The notes beneath the pieces are model-generated. The model was not told where the DNA came from. It worked only from the letters and a program-made list of their open reading frames with translations, and ran no database searches. Below, piece by piece: positions 47,010 to 55,013 of a stretch of 64,000 nt of DNA. Each line of letters begins with the position of its first letter. The stretch's first letter is position 1. The position numbers and the translations under genes are program-made. The stretch lies in NCBI RefSeq assembly GCF_004114535.1, contig NZ_LBJC01000028.1, forward strand, positions 186,001-250,000, in the 5' to 3' direction. The stretch is from Bradyrhizobium nanningense (lineage in GTDB: Bacteria; Pseudomonadota; Alphaproteobacteria; Rhizobiales; Xanthobacteraceae).

Positions 47010-47413
47010 TGACCGAAGGACGCGGCGGTGTCCGATTGGATCAGATCATCGTTGACGCCTCCCGGCCTTGGCGGTGCGGGAATCCGGCCGCGACGGCAAG
47101 CACGAGGACTGCCGAAGCAGATACCTATCCGGCTCAGACATCGCCCCAACCTGGCACGCGGCATGAGATATAAATCCAGTGATCATGGAGCGTTTCGTGC
47201 CGGAGCTTGATTGCCTGAACCGTCCCCAGACTTGAGAAACCTCAAGCTGCCGCTTTCTCCCCCTGCTGATCGTCCAACGGTATTCGACAGGGCAATCTCC
47301 GCTGTCTCTCCCGTGCAGCTACGGACATCTCCTTAGGTTAAGCCCCCAAATTTCGGTCAGAGAATTTATGGCTTAGAAGGGGTTTATAAGCACGCACCAG
47401 CCAGGGGCTTGCA
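47010..47413. other. 400-bp intergenic region containing a FixK-type box
   Basis: No convincing gene. The only feature I recognise is the FixK-type box at 47232-47245. Short plus-strand frames inside it are Arg/Pro-rich and have no protein-like pattern. Confidence 0.5.
47232..47245. promoter_or_regulatory. FixK/FNR-type box upstream of two small membrane-protein genes
   Basis: TTGAGAAACCTCAA is a perfect TTGA-N6-TCAA palindrome, extended by C and G on the outside. Predicted transcription start about 47280 leaves a long leader (about 134 nt) before the small gene at 47414, so an intervening element is possible. Confidence 0.75.
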
Positions 47414-47614
47414 ATGAATCACTCGATTTACACTGCGGACAAGACAACACATCTGAAGGTCGTCGTCAGCGGGTTGCTTGCCGGCATCGCGATCGCCACA
47501 ACCGCGCTGAGCGTCCACTTGAACCATCCTGACATGAACGTGTCGAAGCCGAAGACTTTGGCTGTCCACCAGCCTCACCAGGTCCACGTTCTGACCAGGA
47601 TCGCGCAACGTTAG
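47414..47614 (+). CDS. Small single-pass membrane protein, FixK regulon
   Basis: 66 residues. The N-terminus MNHSIYTADKTTHLKVV is polar; a hydrophobic helix follows (VVSGLLAGIAIATTALSV), then a His-rich polar tail (VHLNHPDMN, AVHQPHQVHV). The His residues in the tail may bind metal, but this is a guess. I believe proteins with this layout occur in several Bradyrhizobium genomes. It is followed after 28 bp by another small gene and preceded by a FixK-type box. Confidence 0.65.
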   Translation: MNHSIYTADKTTHLKVVVSGLLAGIAIATTALSVHLNHPDMNVSKPKTLAVHQPHQVHVLTRIAQR

Positions 47615-47642
47615 CTGAGAAAGGCTGTTGGAGGATATCAAG

Positions 47643-47789
47643 ATGACCAACGAAGCAATCAAGGCGCTCATGGTTTTCGCGATGTATGGCGTCCTCGAAC
47701 TCGCGCTCTATTTTTCCTCGATGGGCAAGCCGATCAGGCAGCGGATCCGTTCGACCACCGGCCGGCTCCCTCAAGCGTCGGAAGACTAG
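47643..47789 (+). CDS. Small membrane protein, 48 residues
   Basis: Reads MTNEAIKALMVFAMYGVLEL followed by ALYFSSMGKPIRQRIR and a short polar tail. One hydrophobic helix covers about residues 6-26. The start has GATATCAAG upstream and lies 28 bp after the previous small gene, so the two are likely co-transcribed. It converges with the CBS-BON gene downstream. Function unknown. Confidence 0.55.
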   Translation: MTNEAIKALMVFAMYGVLELALYFSSMGKPIRQRIRSTTGRLPQASED

Positions 47790-47827
47790 GAGACCGCTAG
47801 GCCGGATCCCGGTCTCCATTGGCGGGG

Positions 47828-48586
47828 TTACAACGGCTCATCGTCCAGCGTGGACGGCTCGGCCTGCAGCGAGACGAAATCGCCACCGCCGTAGTCGTCC
47901 TCCGGATCTGGACGGGTCGACTGAAGGCACAGGCGATCATCGACGCCACGAACTCCCAAAGCATTCTCACAAGCCACGACAGCCGCCCGGCGGGCGTTGT
48001 CGCTCTTGACGACGCCGCGCAGCGTCACCAGGCCGTCCCTGACGCTCACGTTCAAACCGACGGGCTGCCAAGGCATCCCGGCCATCGCGGCGAGGACCGC
48101 GCGGCGGGTCTGATTGTCGTCTTCCGAATAGCCGGGTGCGCCGGTCAGCGGACCGGCGACTGCGGACAGGAAGTCAGACCGGGTAATGATGCCGACAACG
48201 CGATCATCGCGCATGACCGGGACGTGATTGAGGTGCCGGCGCTCCATCAAATCGGCAATCTCCGCGAGGGGAGTATCTTCCTTAACCGTCGCGGGATCAC
48301 GCGTCATCACCTGCTCGACCTTGCGTCCATGCTCCTTGACGAATTCACGCGCGACCCGGTCTGCTCCGAGCAGGACGGTCAGCAGCCGGTTGCGAGTGTG
48401 CTCCGTGTCCAGCTCGGCCCGCCTGAGGAAGTCGCTTTCGCAAATGATGCCGACGAGCTTACCCGCCGCATCTATGACCGGAAGCCCACTGATGTGCTGA
48501 GCCAGCATGACTTTGATGGCATCGGCGATGGAGGCTTCGGGGCGAATTGCTATCACCCGCCGGGACATTATCTGGTGCGCGCGCAT
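47828..48586 (-). CDS. CBS-pair plus BON domain protein 2
   Basis: 252 residues. First CBS: MRAHQIMSRRVIAIRPEASI to LVGIICESDFLRR; second: VEQVMTRDPATVK to VVGIITRSDFLSAV. The BON part has LNVSVRDGLVTLRGVVKSDN and an extra C-terminal tail rich in Asp/Asp-Tyr-Gly. The overall plan is the same as the proteins at 46085 and 55014, but sequence identity is only moderate, so the three are old paralogues. Divergent from the di-haem cytochrome gene, with a shared FixK-type box between them. Confidence 0.9.
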   Translation of the reverse strand: MRAHQIMSRRVIAIRPEASIADAIKVMLAQHISGLPVIDAAGKLVGIICESDFLRRAELDTEHTRNRLLTVLLGADRVAREFVKEHGRKVEQVMTRDPATVKEDTPLAEIADLMERRHLNHVPVMRDDRVVGIITRSDFLSAVAGPLTGAPGYSEDDNQTRRAVLAAMAGMPWQPVGLNVSVRDGLVTLRGVVKSDNARRAAVVACENALGVRGVDDRLCLQSTRPDPEDDYGGGDFVSLQAEPSTLDDEPL

Positions 48587-48633
48587 ATCTTCATCTCCAG
48601 AGAGAACAGGTAGTCGCCGTCCCTGATAGGGTC

Positions 48634-48647
48634 TTGATCAAGATCAA
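48634..48647. promoter_or_regulatory. FixK/FNR-type box between divergent CBS-BON and cytochrome genes
   Basis: TTGATCAAGATCAA, perfect TTGAT-N4-ATCAA. From its centre (48640.5) a start at 41 bp in each direction would give leaders of about 17 nt to the cytochrome ATG (48699) and 13 nt to the CBS-BON ATG (48586). It therefore probably drives both genes. Confidence 0.85.
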
Positions 48648-48698
48648 CGCCGACCCGCGATCAAGTGCCATGCTGCTGTCAGATCTGGGACGTTGAGC

Positions 48699-49421
48699 AT
48701 GCGACTGCAAGCTTTGTTCATGGCCGCAAGCTTTGCGGCAGCTGCGGCGCTGAGCGCAGCAGCGCCAGCCGCGACAACACCGGTCGACGTCTCTGCCGAT
48801 CTCTCCGATTTGATGACCCGGCTTCAACTGCAGCATGCCAAGCTCTGGTTTGCGGGGAAGCTCAGCAACTGGAGCTTGGCCAGCTATGAAATCCAGCGGA
48901 TCGAAGCCAATCTCGAAGCCACCGGCAAGCTCTTGCCCGACCCATCGCGGATGGTTCCTGCCAGGGATCAGCTGCAAGCCGTACGCCAGGCGATTCAGCA
49001 GAAAGACGTGCCTGCGTTTACAAAAGCCTATTCAGCCCTGACCAACGAATGCAACACTTGCCATAGGGTCAGTGGCTACGCCGCGATCACCATCCAGGTG
49101 CCGGTTCGTCCACCTGTCACCAATCAGTTGTTCGTCGATCAGGTCGCCGAAGGCCGGGCACTAACCCATGCCTCCTGCGGAACGTGCCATATCGTGGAAG
49201 ATGCCGCCAGGGAAGCGCCGGCGTCACGCCCCCCGGCACCGAGCTTCCTGGACATCATCAACCGCCCCTCGTTCTCCGCCGATAACGTCAGGCAATTCCT
49301 GACGTCGAGCCACCGCAGGCTCGGACCTGACCAAGCCATGCCGAACCCGCGGCTCGCGGAGTATCAGGTCGATGAGATCGTCGCGTACCTGGAAGCGTTG
49401 AGAGCCGGCCTGCCGCGCTAG
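48699..49421 (+). CDS. Exported di-haem c-type cytochrome
   Basis: 240 residues from ATG 48699 (a TTG two codons earlier is possible). A signal peptide is clear (MRLQALFMAASFAAAAAL, cleavage near APA). Two haem-binding motifs follow: CNTCH and CGTCH, about 65 residues apart. A Met in DQAMPNP could be an axial ligand of the second haem. The N-terminal half resembles the helical region of c'-like domains and the C-terminal half a class I cytochrome. It is likely a periplasmic electron carrier or part of a redox enzyme used in low oxygen. Confidence 0.88.
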   Translation: MRLQALFMAASFAAAAALSAAAPAATTPVDVSADLSDLMTRLQLQHAKLWFAGKLSNWSLASYEIQRIEANLEATGKLLPDPSRMVPARDQLQAVRQAIQQKDVPAFTKAYSALTNECNTCHRVSGYAAITIQVPVRPPVTNQLFVDQVAEGRALTHASCGTCHIVEDAAREAPASRPPAPSFLDIINRPSFSADNVRQFLTSSHRRLGPDQAMPNPRLAEYQVDEIVAYLEALRAGLPR

Positions 49422-49461
49422 GACGCGGTTGTTCCAGCACCCCTCGTTGCCGACCAGGCGG

Positions 49462-49475
49462 TTGATCTCCATCAA
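49462..49475. promoter_or_regulatory. FixK/FNR-type box upstream of the pfkB-ppsA genes
   Basis: TTGATCTCCATCAA, perfect TTGAT-N4-ATCAA. A start at standard spacing (about 49510) would precede the GH1 fragment at 49545 and pfkB at 49681. Confidence 0.8.
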
Positions 49476-49544
49476 GCGTTGATCGGAAAAGTGCAGCAGT
49501 GTGGACCGATCACGATCTGAACCGCGCCATCACAAGGCAGGCAC

Positions 49545-49676
49545 ATGACGACAAAGGACGCAGCCGCTCTCTCAATTCAAGCGCGCGTGCCGGCAGCGAA
49601 TTCATTTCGGTGGGGCGTCTCGACCTCGAGCTTCCAGATCGAGGCGATCCGGGCCGGGGCGAACGTCAAGGACTAA
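49545..49676 (+). pseudogene. N-terminal fragment of a GH1 beta-glucosidase-like gene
   Basis: A 43-codon ORF. After a short Ala/Gln-rich leader it reads FRWGVSTSSFQIE, which is the N-terminal signature of glycoside hydrolase family 1. The frame ends after AIRAGANVKD with TAA 4 bp before the pfkB start. No catalytic residues remain. It may persist as a translated leader that couples to pfkB, or may simply be a relic of a larger carbohydrate gene. Confidence 0.5.
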
Positions 49677-49680
49677 GCCG

Positions 49681-50622
49681 ATGGTCGGGATCCTCACGAT
49701 CACGCCCAATCCAGCGGTTGACGTGTCGACATCGGTGGATCGGATCGTTCCTGTCGCCAAGCTGCGCGGCATCGGCCAACGACGCGATCCCGGCGGCGGC
49801 GGCATCAACGTTGCGCGGGTCATCAAGCGCCTCGGGGGCAACGCCACTGCGCTCTATGCGGCGGGCGGCCTTACGGGAGATCTGCTGCATCAATTGCTGG
49901 ACAAAGAGGATGTGGAAAGCCTGACCTTTCCGATCGCGGGCGAGACTCGACAAGATTTCTTCGTCAGCGAAATCAGCACGGGCCAACCCTATCGATTCAT
50001 CCTGCCGGGCCCGCCTCTCGCCGAAAGCGAATGGCAGAAATGCCTTTCGATGCTGGCGGCGCTCGAACCGTTCCCTCGCTTCGTGGTTGCGAGCGGAAGC
50101 CTGCCGGCCGGTGTGCCCGCCGATTTCTACGCAAGGGTCGCAAGGATCGTCAAACAGCGCGGAGCCAAGATGATCCTCGACACCTCCGGTCAGGCCCTGG
50201 TTGCCGCGGTGGCGGAAGGAGTCGAACTGGTCAAGCCGAACCTGCGCGAGATGCGCGAGCTTGTCGGCCGCGGGTCGTCTGACGCCGCCGAATGGGAAGC
50301 TGCTGCCAGAACGCTGGTGCGCGCCGGCAAAGCGGCGATGGTCGCCCTGACCATGGGACATCTCGGCGCTGCGCTGGTGACGAGCGACCGGGTGCTACGC
50401 GCCAAACCTCTCGATATCACGCCCCTCGGCGCCGTTGGCGCAGGCGACAGTTTTCTCGGCGCGCTGGTTTACGGGCTCGCGTCCGGATCCGGCCTGGATC
50501 ACTGCTTTCGACAGGCTGTTGCCGCCGGCGCCGCGGCCCTGCTCAATCCCGGCACTGAACTCTGCCGGCCGGACGACGTCAAACGTCTCGCCGAGCAGGT
50601 CATTCTCTCGACGGCAATTTGA
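49681..50622 (+). CDS. PfkB-family sugar kinase (6-phosphofructokinase II/1-phosphofructokinase type)
   Basis: 313 residues. ITPNPAVDVSTSVDRIVPV starts the domain; DPGGGGINVARVIKRLGG is the substrate-binding stretch; the C-terminal GAVGAGDSFLGALVYGL carries the catalytic Asp and anion hole of PfkB kinases. The N-terminal TPNPA form is typical of hexose-phosphate (LacC/FruK/PfkB) members. It probably phosphorylates fructose-6-phosphate to feed glycolysis. The ppsA gene follows after 88 bp, giving a kinase/reverse-step pair. Hypoxia regulons of mycobacteria also contain a pfkB. Confidence 0.9.
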   Translation: MVGILTITPNPAVDVSTSVDRIVPVAKLRGIGQRRDPGGGGINVARVIKRLGGNATALYAAGGLTGDLLHQLLDKEDVESLTFPIAGETRQDFFVSEISTGQPYRFILPGPPLAESEWQKCLSMLAALEPFPRFVVASGSLPAGVPADFYARVARIVKQRGAKMILDTSGQALVAAVAEGVELVKPNLREMRELVGRGSSDAAEWEAAARTLVRAGKAAMVALTMGHLGAALVTSDRVLRAKPLDITPLGAVGAGDSFLGALVYGLASGSGLDHCFRQAVAAGAAALLNPGTELCRPDDVKRLAEQVILSTAI

Positions 50623-50710
50623 CCGATCTTGATCTTTCGCAATCCGATGGTGCGGAGATGCGGGAAAATTGCTGACTTCCGGACCTATCTGCAGCGCAGG
50701 AGAATGCGCG

Positions 50711-53131
50711 ATGGACCCGTCAAGCTACATTCGCTGGTTCAGGGACATCTGTCTTGCCGACGTGCCGCTGGTGGGAGGCAAGACCGCCTCCCTGGGGGAG
50801 TTGTATTCGGCGCTGACGCCGGAGGGCGTCAAGATCCCGAACGGCTTTGCGCTGACGGCGGCCTCCTATCGCGACGCCCTGACCGACGCTGGCGCGTGGG
50901 ACAGGCTCGGCTCCCTTCTCGCCGGGATCGACAAGCGGCGGATTGCCGATCTTGCCCGTCGCGCCGCTGCCGCGCGTGCGATCGTCTACGAGGCAACGGA
51001 CCGGGAGGATCTGCGCCATCAGATCAAACAGGCCTACCGGCAGCTGGAGCAGGAATACGGACGCAACGTCGCGGTCGCGGTCCGCAGTTCGGCCACGGCC
51101 GAAGACCTGCCGACCGCAAGCTTTGCCGGTCAACACGACAGCTTCCTCAATATCCGAGGTGCAGACGGGTTGATGGAGGCCTGCCGTCGCTGCTTTGCGT
51201 CGTTGTTCACGGATCGTGCAATCTCCTATCGGATCGACAATGGTTTCGATCACTTCAAGGTCGCACTATCGGTCGCGGTCATGAAGATGGTCCGCTCGGA
51301 CCTCGCAGCCAGCGGCGTCACCTTCACGCTCGACACCGAGACCGGGTTTCGCGACGTAGTGTTCGTGACCGGCGCTTACGGGCTGGGCGAAAATGTCGTG
51401 CAAGGGGTCGTCGACCCCGACGAGTTCTACGTTCACAAGCCGACCTTCAAGGTCGGCTTCAGAGCCGTCTTGTCGCGCCGGCTGGGATCCAAGGCAAAGC
51501 GGATGGTCTATGGCCGCGGGCACAATGCGACCCGGAACTTGGTGACGCCGGTGAAGCAGCGTCAGCAATTCTGCATCAATGACAACGAAGTTCTGACGCT
51601 CGCCGAGTGCGCGCTGCTCGTCGAGGAGCATTACTCGCAAAAGTCCGGCAAGCCGACTCCGATGGACGTGGAATGGGCCAAGGATGGCCGGGACGGTTCG
51701 CTCTACATCATCCAGGCCCGGCCCGAGACGGTCGCCTCCCGCCGCAAGCCGGAAGCGCTCGAGAGCTACGTCCTGAAAAAGACCGGAACGGCGCTGGCCG
51801 AAGGCCGCGCCGTCGGGGAAAAGATCGCGGCAGGACGCGTCCGACTGATCAGGAATGAGCGGGAGCTCCGGAAATTCCGTCCAGGCGAGGTGCTTGTCGC
51901 GACGGCGACGAGACCGGACTGGGAGCCCGTCATGAAGCTCGCCGCCGCGATCGTGACGGATCATGGCGGCCGGACCTGCCATGCCGCCATCATCGCACGC
52001 GAGCTCGGGGTGCCTGCCGTGGTCGGAACAGGCAGCTTCAGCAAGAAAGCGAAGACGGGCACCGCCGTGACGGTGTCCTGTGCGGAAGGTGACATTGGTC
52101 ACGTCTTCGAGGGGACCCTGCCGTACGAGGTCGAACGGACAGCGTCCGAAAGCGTCCGGAAGCCTCGCACCGAAATCATGGTGAACCTCGGCAATCCCGA
52201 GGTCGCGTTCAAGACCGCCGCCTTGCCGAGCGATGGCGTCGGCCTTGCCCGAATGGAGTTCATCATCGACCAGCACATCGGAGTTCATCCGATGGCGCTG
52301 GCCTGCCCCGAAAAGGTGACCTCAGCGCGGGACCGGTTGAAGATCAAGCTCCTGACCTCTCGCCACAAGGAACCGTCCGATTTCTTCGTCCAGCGGCTTG
52401 CAGAGGGCGTCGGCACCATCGCCGCGGCGTTCTATCCCCGGCCGGTGATCGTGCGCCTCTCCGATTTCAAGACCAATGAATATGCGAACCTCCTCGGCGG
52501 CGCCGATTTCGAGCCTCACGAGGAGAACCCGATGCTCGGCTTTCGCGGCGCCGCGCGCTACGCGCACCCCGCCTACGCGCAAGGATTCGCCCTGGAATGC
52601 GCTGCAATGAAGCGGGTGCGCGAGGCGATGGGCCTCACCAATCTCAAGATCATGATTCCGTTTTGCCGGCGTGTCGAGGAAGCGCAGAAGGTCATCGCAA
52701 CCATGGCAAATCTTGGCCTCAAGCGAGGCGAGAGCGGCCTCGAGATATTCATGATGTGCGAGATCCCGAACAACGTCATCCTGATCGACCAGTTCGCACA
52801 ATTGTTCGACGGTTTCTCCATCGGGTCCAATGATCTCACTCAGCTCACGCTCGGCGTCGACCGGGACTCCGAAATCGTAGCCTTCGACTTCGACGAGCGC
52901 GATCCCGGCATGCTGCAAATGCTGTCGATGGCCGTGCTTGGCGCCAAGCGCAACCGCCGCCACGTCGGCATCTGTGGCGAAGCCCCGGCGAATTACCCGG
53001 AGATCGCGAAGTATCTGGCTGAGCTCGGGATCGACTCGATCAGCGTGAATCCGTCGAGCGTGTTGCGGACCATCGAGATCGTCCGCGCCGCGGAGCGCGA
53101 CAGCGGTGGAGGTCGTCGAGCTACGGGCTAG
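50711..53131 (+). CDS. ppsA: Phosphoenolpyruvate synthase (pyruvate, water dikinase)
   Basis: 806 residues from ATG 50711 (MDPSSYIRWF), preceded by a purine-rich AGGAGAA. The N-terminal ATP-grasp part includes LVGGKTASLGEL and AVRSSATAEDLPTASFAGQ. The phosphohistidine domain carries the catalytic His in DHGGRTCHAAIIARELG. The C-terminal TIM barrel contains FCRRVEEAQK, MCEIPNNV, FSIGSNDLTQL and GICGEAPAN (catalytic Cys). It converts pyruvate, ATP and water to PEP, AMP and phosphate. With pfkB upstream the pair may adjust carbon flow when respiration stops. Confidence 0.95.
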   Translation: MDPSSYIRWFRDICLADVPLVGGKTASLGELYSALTPEGVKIPNGFALTAASYRDALTDAGAWDRLGSLLAGIDKRRIADLARRAAAARAIVYEATDREDLRHQIKQAYRQLEQEYGRNVAVAVRSSATAEDLPTASFAGQHDSFLNIRGADGLMEACRRCFASLFTDRAISYRIDNGFDHFKVALSVAVMKMVRSDLAASGVTFTLDTETGFRDVVFVTGAYGLGENVVQGVVDPDEFYVHKPTFKVGFRAVLSRRLGSKAKRMVYGRGHNATRNLVTPVKQRQQFCINDNEVLTLAECALLVEEHYSQKSGKPTPMDVEWAKDGRDGSLYIIQARPETVASRRKPEALESYVLKKTGTALAEGRAVGEKIAAGRVRLIRNERELRKFRPGEVLVATATRPDWEPVMKLAAAIVTDHGGRTCHAAIIARELGVPAVVGTGSFSKKAKTGTAVTVSCAEGDIGHVFEGTLPYEVERTASESVRKPRTEIMVNLGNPEVAFKTAALPSDGVGLARMEFIIDQHIGVHPMALACPEKVTSARDRLKIKLLTSRHKEPSDFFVQRLAEGVGTIAAAFYPRPVIVRLSDFKTNEYANLLGGADFEPHEENPMLGFRGAARYAHPAYAQGFALECAAMKRVREAMGLTNLKIMIPFCRRVEEAQKVIATMANLGLKRGESGLEIFMMCEIPNNVILIDQFAQLFDGFSIGSNDLTQLTLGVDRDSEIVAFDFDERDPGMLQMLSMAVLGAKRNRRHVGICGEAPANYPEIAKYLAELGIDSISVNPSSVLRTIEIVRAAERDSGGGRRATG

Positions 53132-53310
53132 AGGCGCTTGTCCCGACCCTGTACGCCAAGCGCCTCGCGCACCTCGTCGTCCTCTAAGGCATCCTTGATC
53201 GCGCGATCGGCCGGCCCGGTCTCCAGGAGCCGCGAGTTGCGGTCAGGTACGGGCACCTCCGCCTTTCGCTCTGCCATGCTTTTCTTCGCCGCTTGACTAT
53301 CCTTGTCCAT
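53128..53310 (-). CDS. Small charged protein downstream of a universal stress protein
   Basis: 60 residues, highly charged (MDKDSQAAKKSMAERKAEV, then RAIKDALEDDEVREALG). It starts 24 bp after the universal stress protein stop and on the same strand, so it is likely in that FixK-controlled operon. Its end overlaps the ppsA stop by 4 bp on the other strand. No domain is recognised. Helical content is high; it may be a small regulator or partner of the stress protein. Confidence 0.5.
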   Translation of the reverse strand: MDKDSQAAKKSMAERKAEVPVPDRNSRLLETGPADRAIKDALEDDEVREALGVQGRDKRL

Positions 53311-53334
53311 TTCACCCTCCCTGTGGCGCAGACG

Positions 53335-54156
53335 TCAGTGCGACATCAACAGGCAGACCGGAGCGTGCTGCAGGAGGCTCTTCGTCATGCCGCCGAAGAC
53401 CCATTCTCCCAACCGGCTGTGTCCATATCCCCCGGTCACGATGAGGTCGGCGCCGACGTCGGCGGCCAGTCGAACGAGGTAGCCCGCGTCCGGCTCCGTC
53501 GTATGGACACGCACCTCATGCTGGCAACTCACGCCGTGCCGTTGCAGATACCTGGCCACGTCCCGCACCCGGCCATGAGCTGCATCCTGTTCGCTCGACG
53601 TGCAGATTTCGGCGATCGTGACCTGCGACGCTCTGGTCAGGAAAGGCAGCGCGTCACGAACCGCCAGCCGCGACTCCCGACTGTCCTTCCAGCCGACCAC
53701 GATCCGGTCGCCCGACAATTTGGTCACACCATCCGGCACCGAGAGGGTCGGACGTCCCACTCGCAACATGGCCCCGGCAGCATCAAGATAGTGACCGTAA
53801 TTGGGCTTCAGCTGGCTGCGACGCACCACGACAAGATCCGCAGCCCTGGATTGCTCGACCAGGAAATCGGTCGGAAAGCCGATCGCCCAACGCCATTCGA
53901 CCTGCTCGCTGGGCAAGCGAACAATGCGCCTGAACCAGGCCTCCTTGCCGGACAGGGCAGCTCGTATGCGCTCAAGGTCCTCCGCGGTCGTTTGTTCGAT
54001 GATCACACCTTCGGCCACGAACGGAGGCTCTATCGCGACCGCCGAGATGCCGAGCAGCGCTGCTCCGAAGTTGTTCGCGATCCCCTCGGCAAGGGCGATC
54101 TGCCCCTCGTCCTGCTGCTGGGAATCGACGTAGACCATGACGCTGGCCAGGGACAT
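53335..54156 (-). CDS. Tandem universal stress protein (UspA family) 1
   Basis: 273 residues from ATG 54156 (MSLASVMVYVD). A longer frame would start inside the FixK box. Two UspA-like halves: the first begins SVMVYVDSQQQ and is more divergent; the second begins DRIVVGWKDSRESRLAVRDA and ends with the ATP-binding-type GGYGHSRLGEWVFGGMTKSLL and VCLLMSH. USPs respond to energy stress and hypoxia and may bind ATP. It lies 56 bp after a FixK-type box. Confidence 0.9.
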   Translation of the reverse strand: MSLASVMVYVDSQQQDEGQIALAEGIANNFGAALLGISAVAIEPPFVAEGVIIEQTTAEDLERIRAALSGKEAWFRRIVRLPSEQVEWRWAIGFPTDFLVEQSRAADLVVVRRSQLKPNYGHYLDAAGAMLRVGRPTLSVPDGVTKLSGDRIVVGWKDSRESRLAVRDALPFLTRASQVTIAEICTSSEQDAAHGRVRDVARYLQRHGVSCQHEVRVHTTEPDAGYLVRLAADVGADLIVTGGYGHSRLGEWVFGGMTKSLLQHAPVCLLMSH

Positions 54157-54211
54157 GTCACTGCTCCATTGCTCGGATGCTCCCTTATCTCGCGTTTCCG
54201 CAGTTATCCGC

Positions 54212-54225
54212 TTGACGCACGTCAA
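54212..54225. promoter_or_regulatory. FixK/FNR-type box upstream of universal stress protein 1
   Basis: TTGACGCACGTCAA, perfect TTGA-N6-TCAA and fully palindromic (TTGACG/CGTCAA). Predicted leader to the USP start at 54156 is about 21 nt. Confidence 0.85.
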
Positions 54226-54252
54226 GCGATCCTGCCGCCAGTCGGCTACTGA

Positions 54253-54381
54253 CCTCTGGTCAAAGCAGGGATCGTTGCTCTTACGCTGCTGATAACATCA
54301 ATCCTGTACATCCTTGTCGCGGCGATCTCGATCACCGCGGTGCCGGCGGATCGCCTGGCGGCTTCACCTGCGGTCCCCTGA
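54253..54381 (+). pseudogene. Short fragment of an APC-type permease gene
   Basis: A plus-strand frame reads VKAGIVALTLLITSILYILV and continues AAISITAVPADRLAASPAVP before a stop at 54379. The hydrophobic helix followed by the VPADRLAAS loop resembles the interior of amino-acid/polyamine (APC) permeases. There is no start codon or the rest of the gene. It lies between two minus-strand FixK-regulated genes. Evidence is limited to about 40 residues. Confidence 0.4.
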
Positions 54382-54451
54382 TAGATTATCGCGATCTGGC
54401 TCGGCAATTGTTAGCCCGCTCTCGAACATGACAACGCCAGGGCCGGCGTGA

Positions 54452-54892
54452 TTATCGGTCAAGGAGATGCTTTTCGATGTCGCCGACCGAATGCTTGGTC
54501 AGGTCCCTGGCCAGTTCCGCGACAACGCGGCGCTTTACATCAGGATGAAGGGCTGACCGGACGTCCGCCAGCGCTCGCGGCGGCGCGACGACGACCAGCG
54601 CCGTCGACCGATCGCTGCGGATGACCTGCTCCAGTGCGTCCGCAACTTGTTTGACGAACCGATGCTCTTCGAGCTCGTGCCAATCGGTCATTCCGACGGC
54701 GCTTCTATGCCCCGAAGACTTGCTCACCCGGCCGGGACGATCGGTCCCCTGGCTATGCGCCGGCGGATTCATGTCTTCGAAGACCGCCTCCACCCTGAGG
54801 TTCGGGAACTTCTCGTTGCCTTCGTTGCGTAAGAAAAGCGCCTTCCGACCGTCACCGACGAACACGACAGCATGATGCGGAATCCTGGTCAT
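54452..54892 (-). CDS. Host-attachment family protein
   Basis: 146 residues from ATG 54892 (MTRIPHHAVVFVGDGRKALF). The family pattern is complete: FLRNEGNEKFPNLRVE, the variable GRVSKSSGHRSAVG loop, HRFVKQVADALEQVI and a C-terminal ALVVVAPPRALADVRSALHP. Members are named after an Agrobacterium protein implicated in attachment; structurally they resemble bacterial eRF1/baeRF domains. Divergent from a CBS-BON gene, with a central FixK-type box. Confidence 0.85.
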   Translation of the reverse strand: MTRIPHHAVVFVGDGRKALFLRNEGNEKFPNLRVEAVFEDMNPPAHSQGTDRPGRVSKSSGHRSAVGMTDWHELEEHRFVKQVADALEQVIRSDRSTALVVVAPPRALADVRSALHPDVKRRVVAELARDLTKHSVGDIEKHLLDR

Positions 54893-54946
54893 TTCGGACG
54901 GCCTCCGTTTGCCTGCCGAAAAGTACCCTCCTCGTCCAGGTACCCC

Positions 54947-54960
54947 TTGATCCCGATCAA
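54947..54960. promoter_or_regulatory. FixK/FNR-type box between divergent host-attachment and CBS-BON genes
   Basis: TTGATCCCGATCAA, perfect TTGAT-N4-ATCAA. The centre lies 60-61 bp from each start codon (54892 and 55014), so standard spacing gives about 20-nt leaders on both sides. This is the clearest candidate in the window for a bidirectional class-II site. Confidence 0.88.
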
Positions 54961-55013
54961 TCCCGCTGGCGAGAAAGACGGCAAGATGCCAGCAAGCAAT
55001 ATGGAGGTTCGTC

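Noticed and set aside
47028..47210. Open frame of 60 codons between small membrane-protein genes
   Set aside because: Arg/Pro/Gly-rich without hydrophobic pattern or ribosome-binding site; it looks like chance coding.
50619..50634. TTGACCGATCTTGATC as an eleventh FixK box before ppsA
   Set aside because: The second half is TTGA rather than TCAA, so the site is not palindromic.
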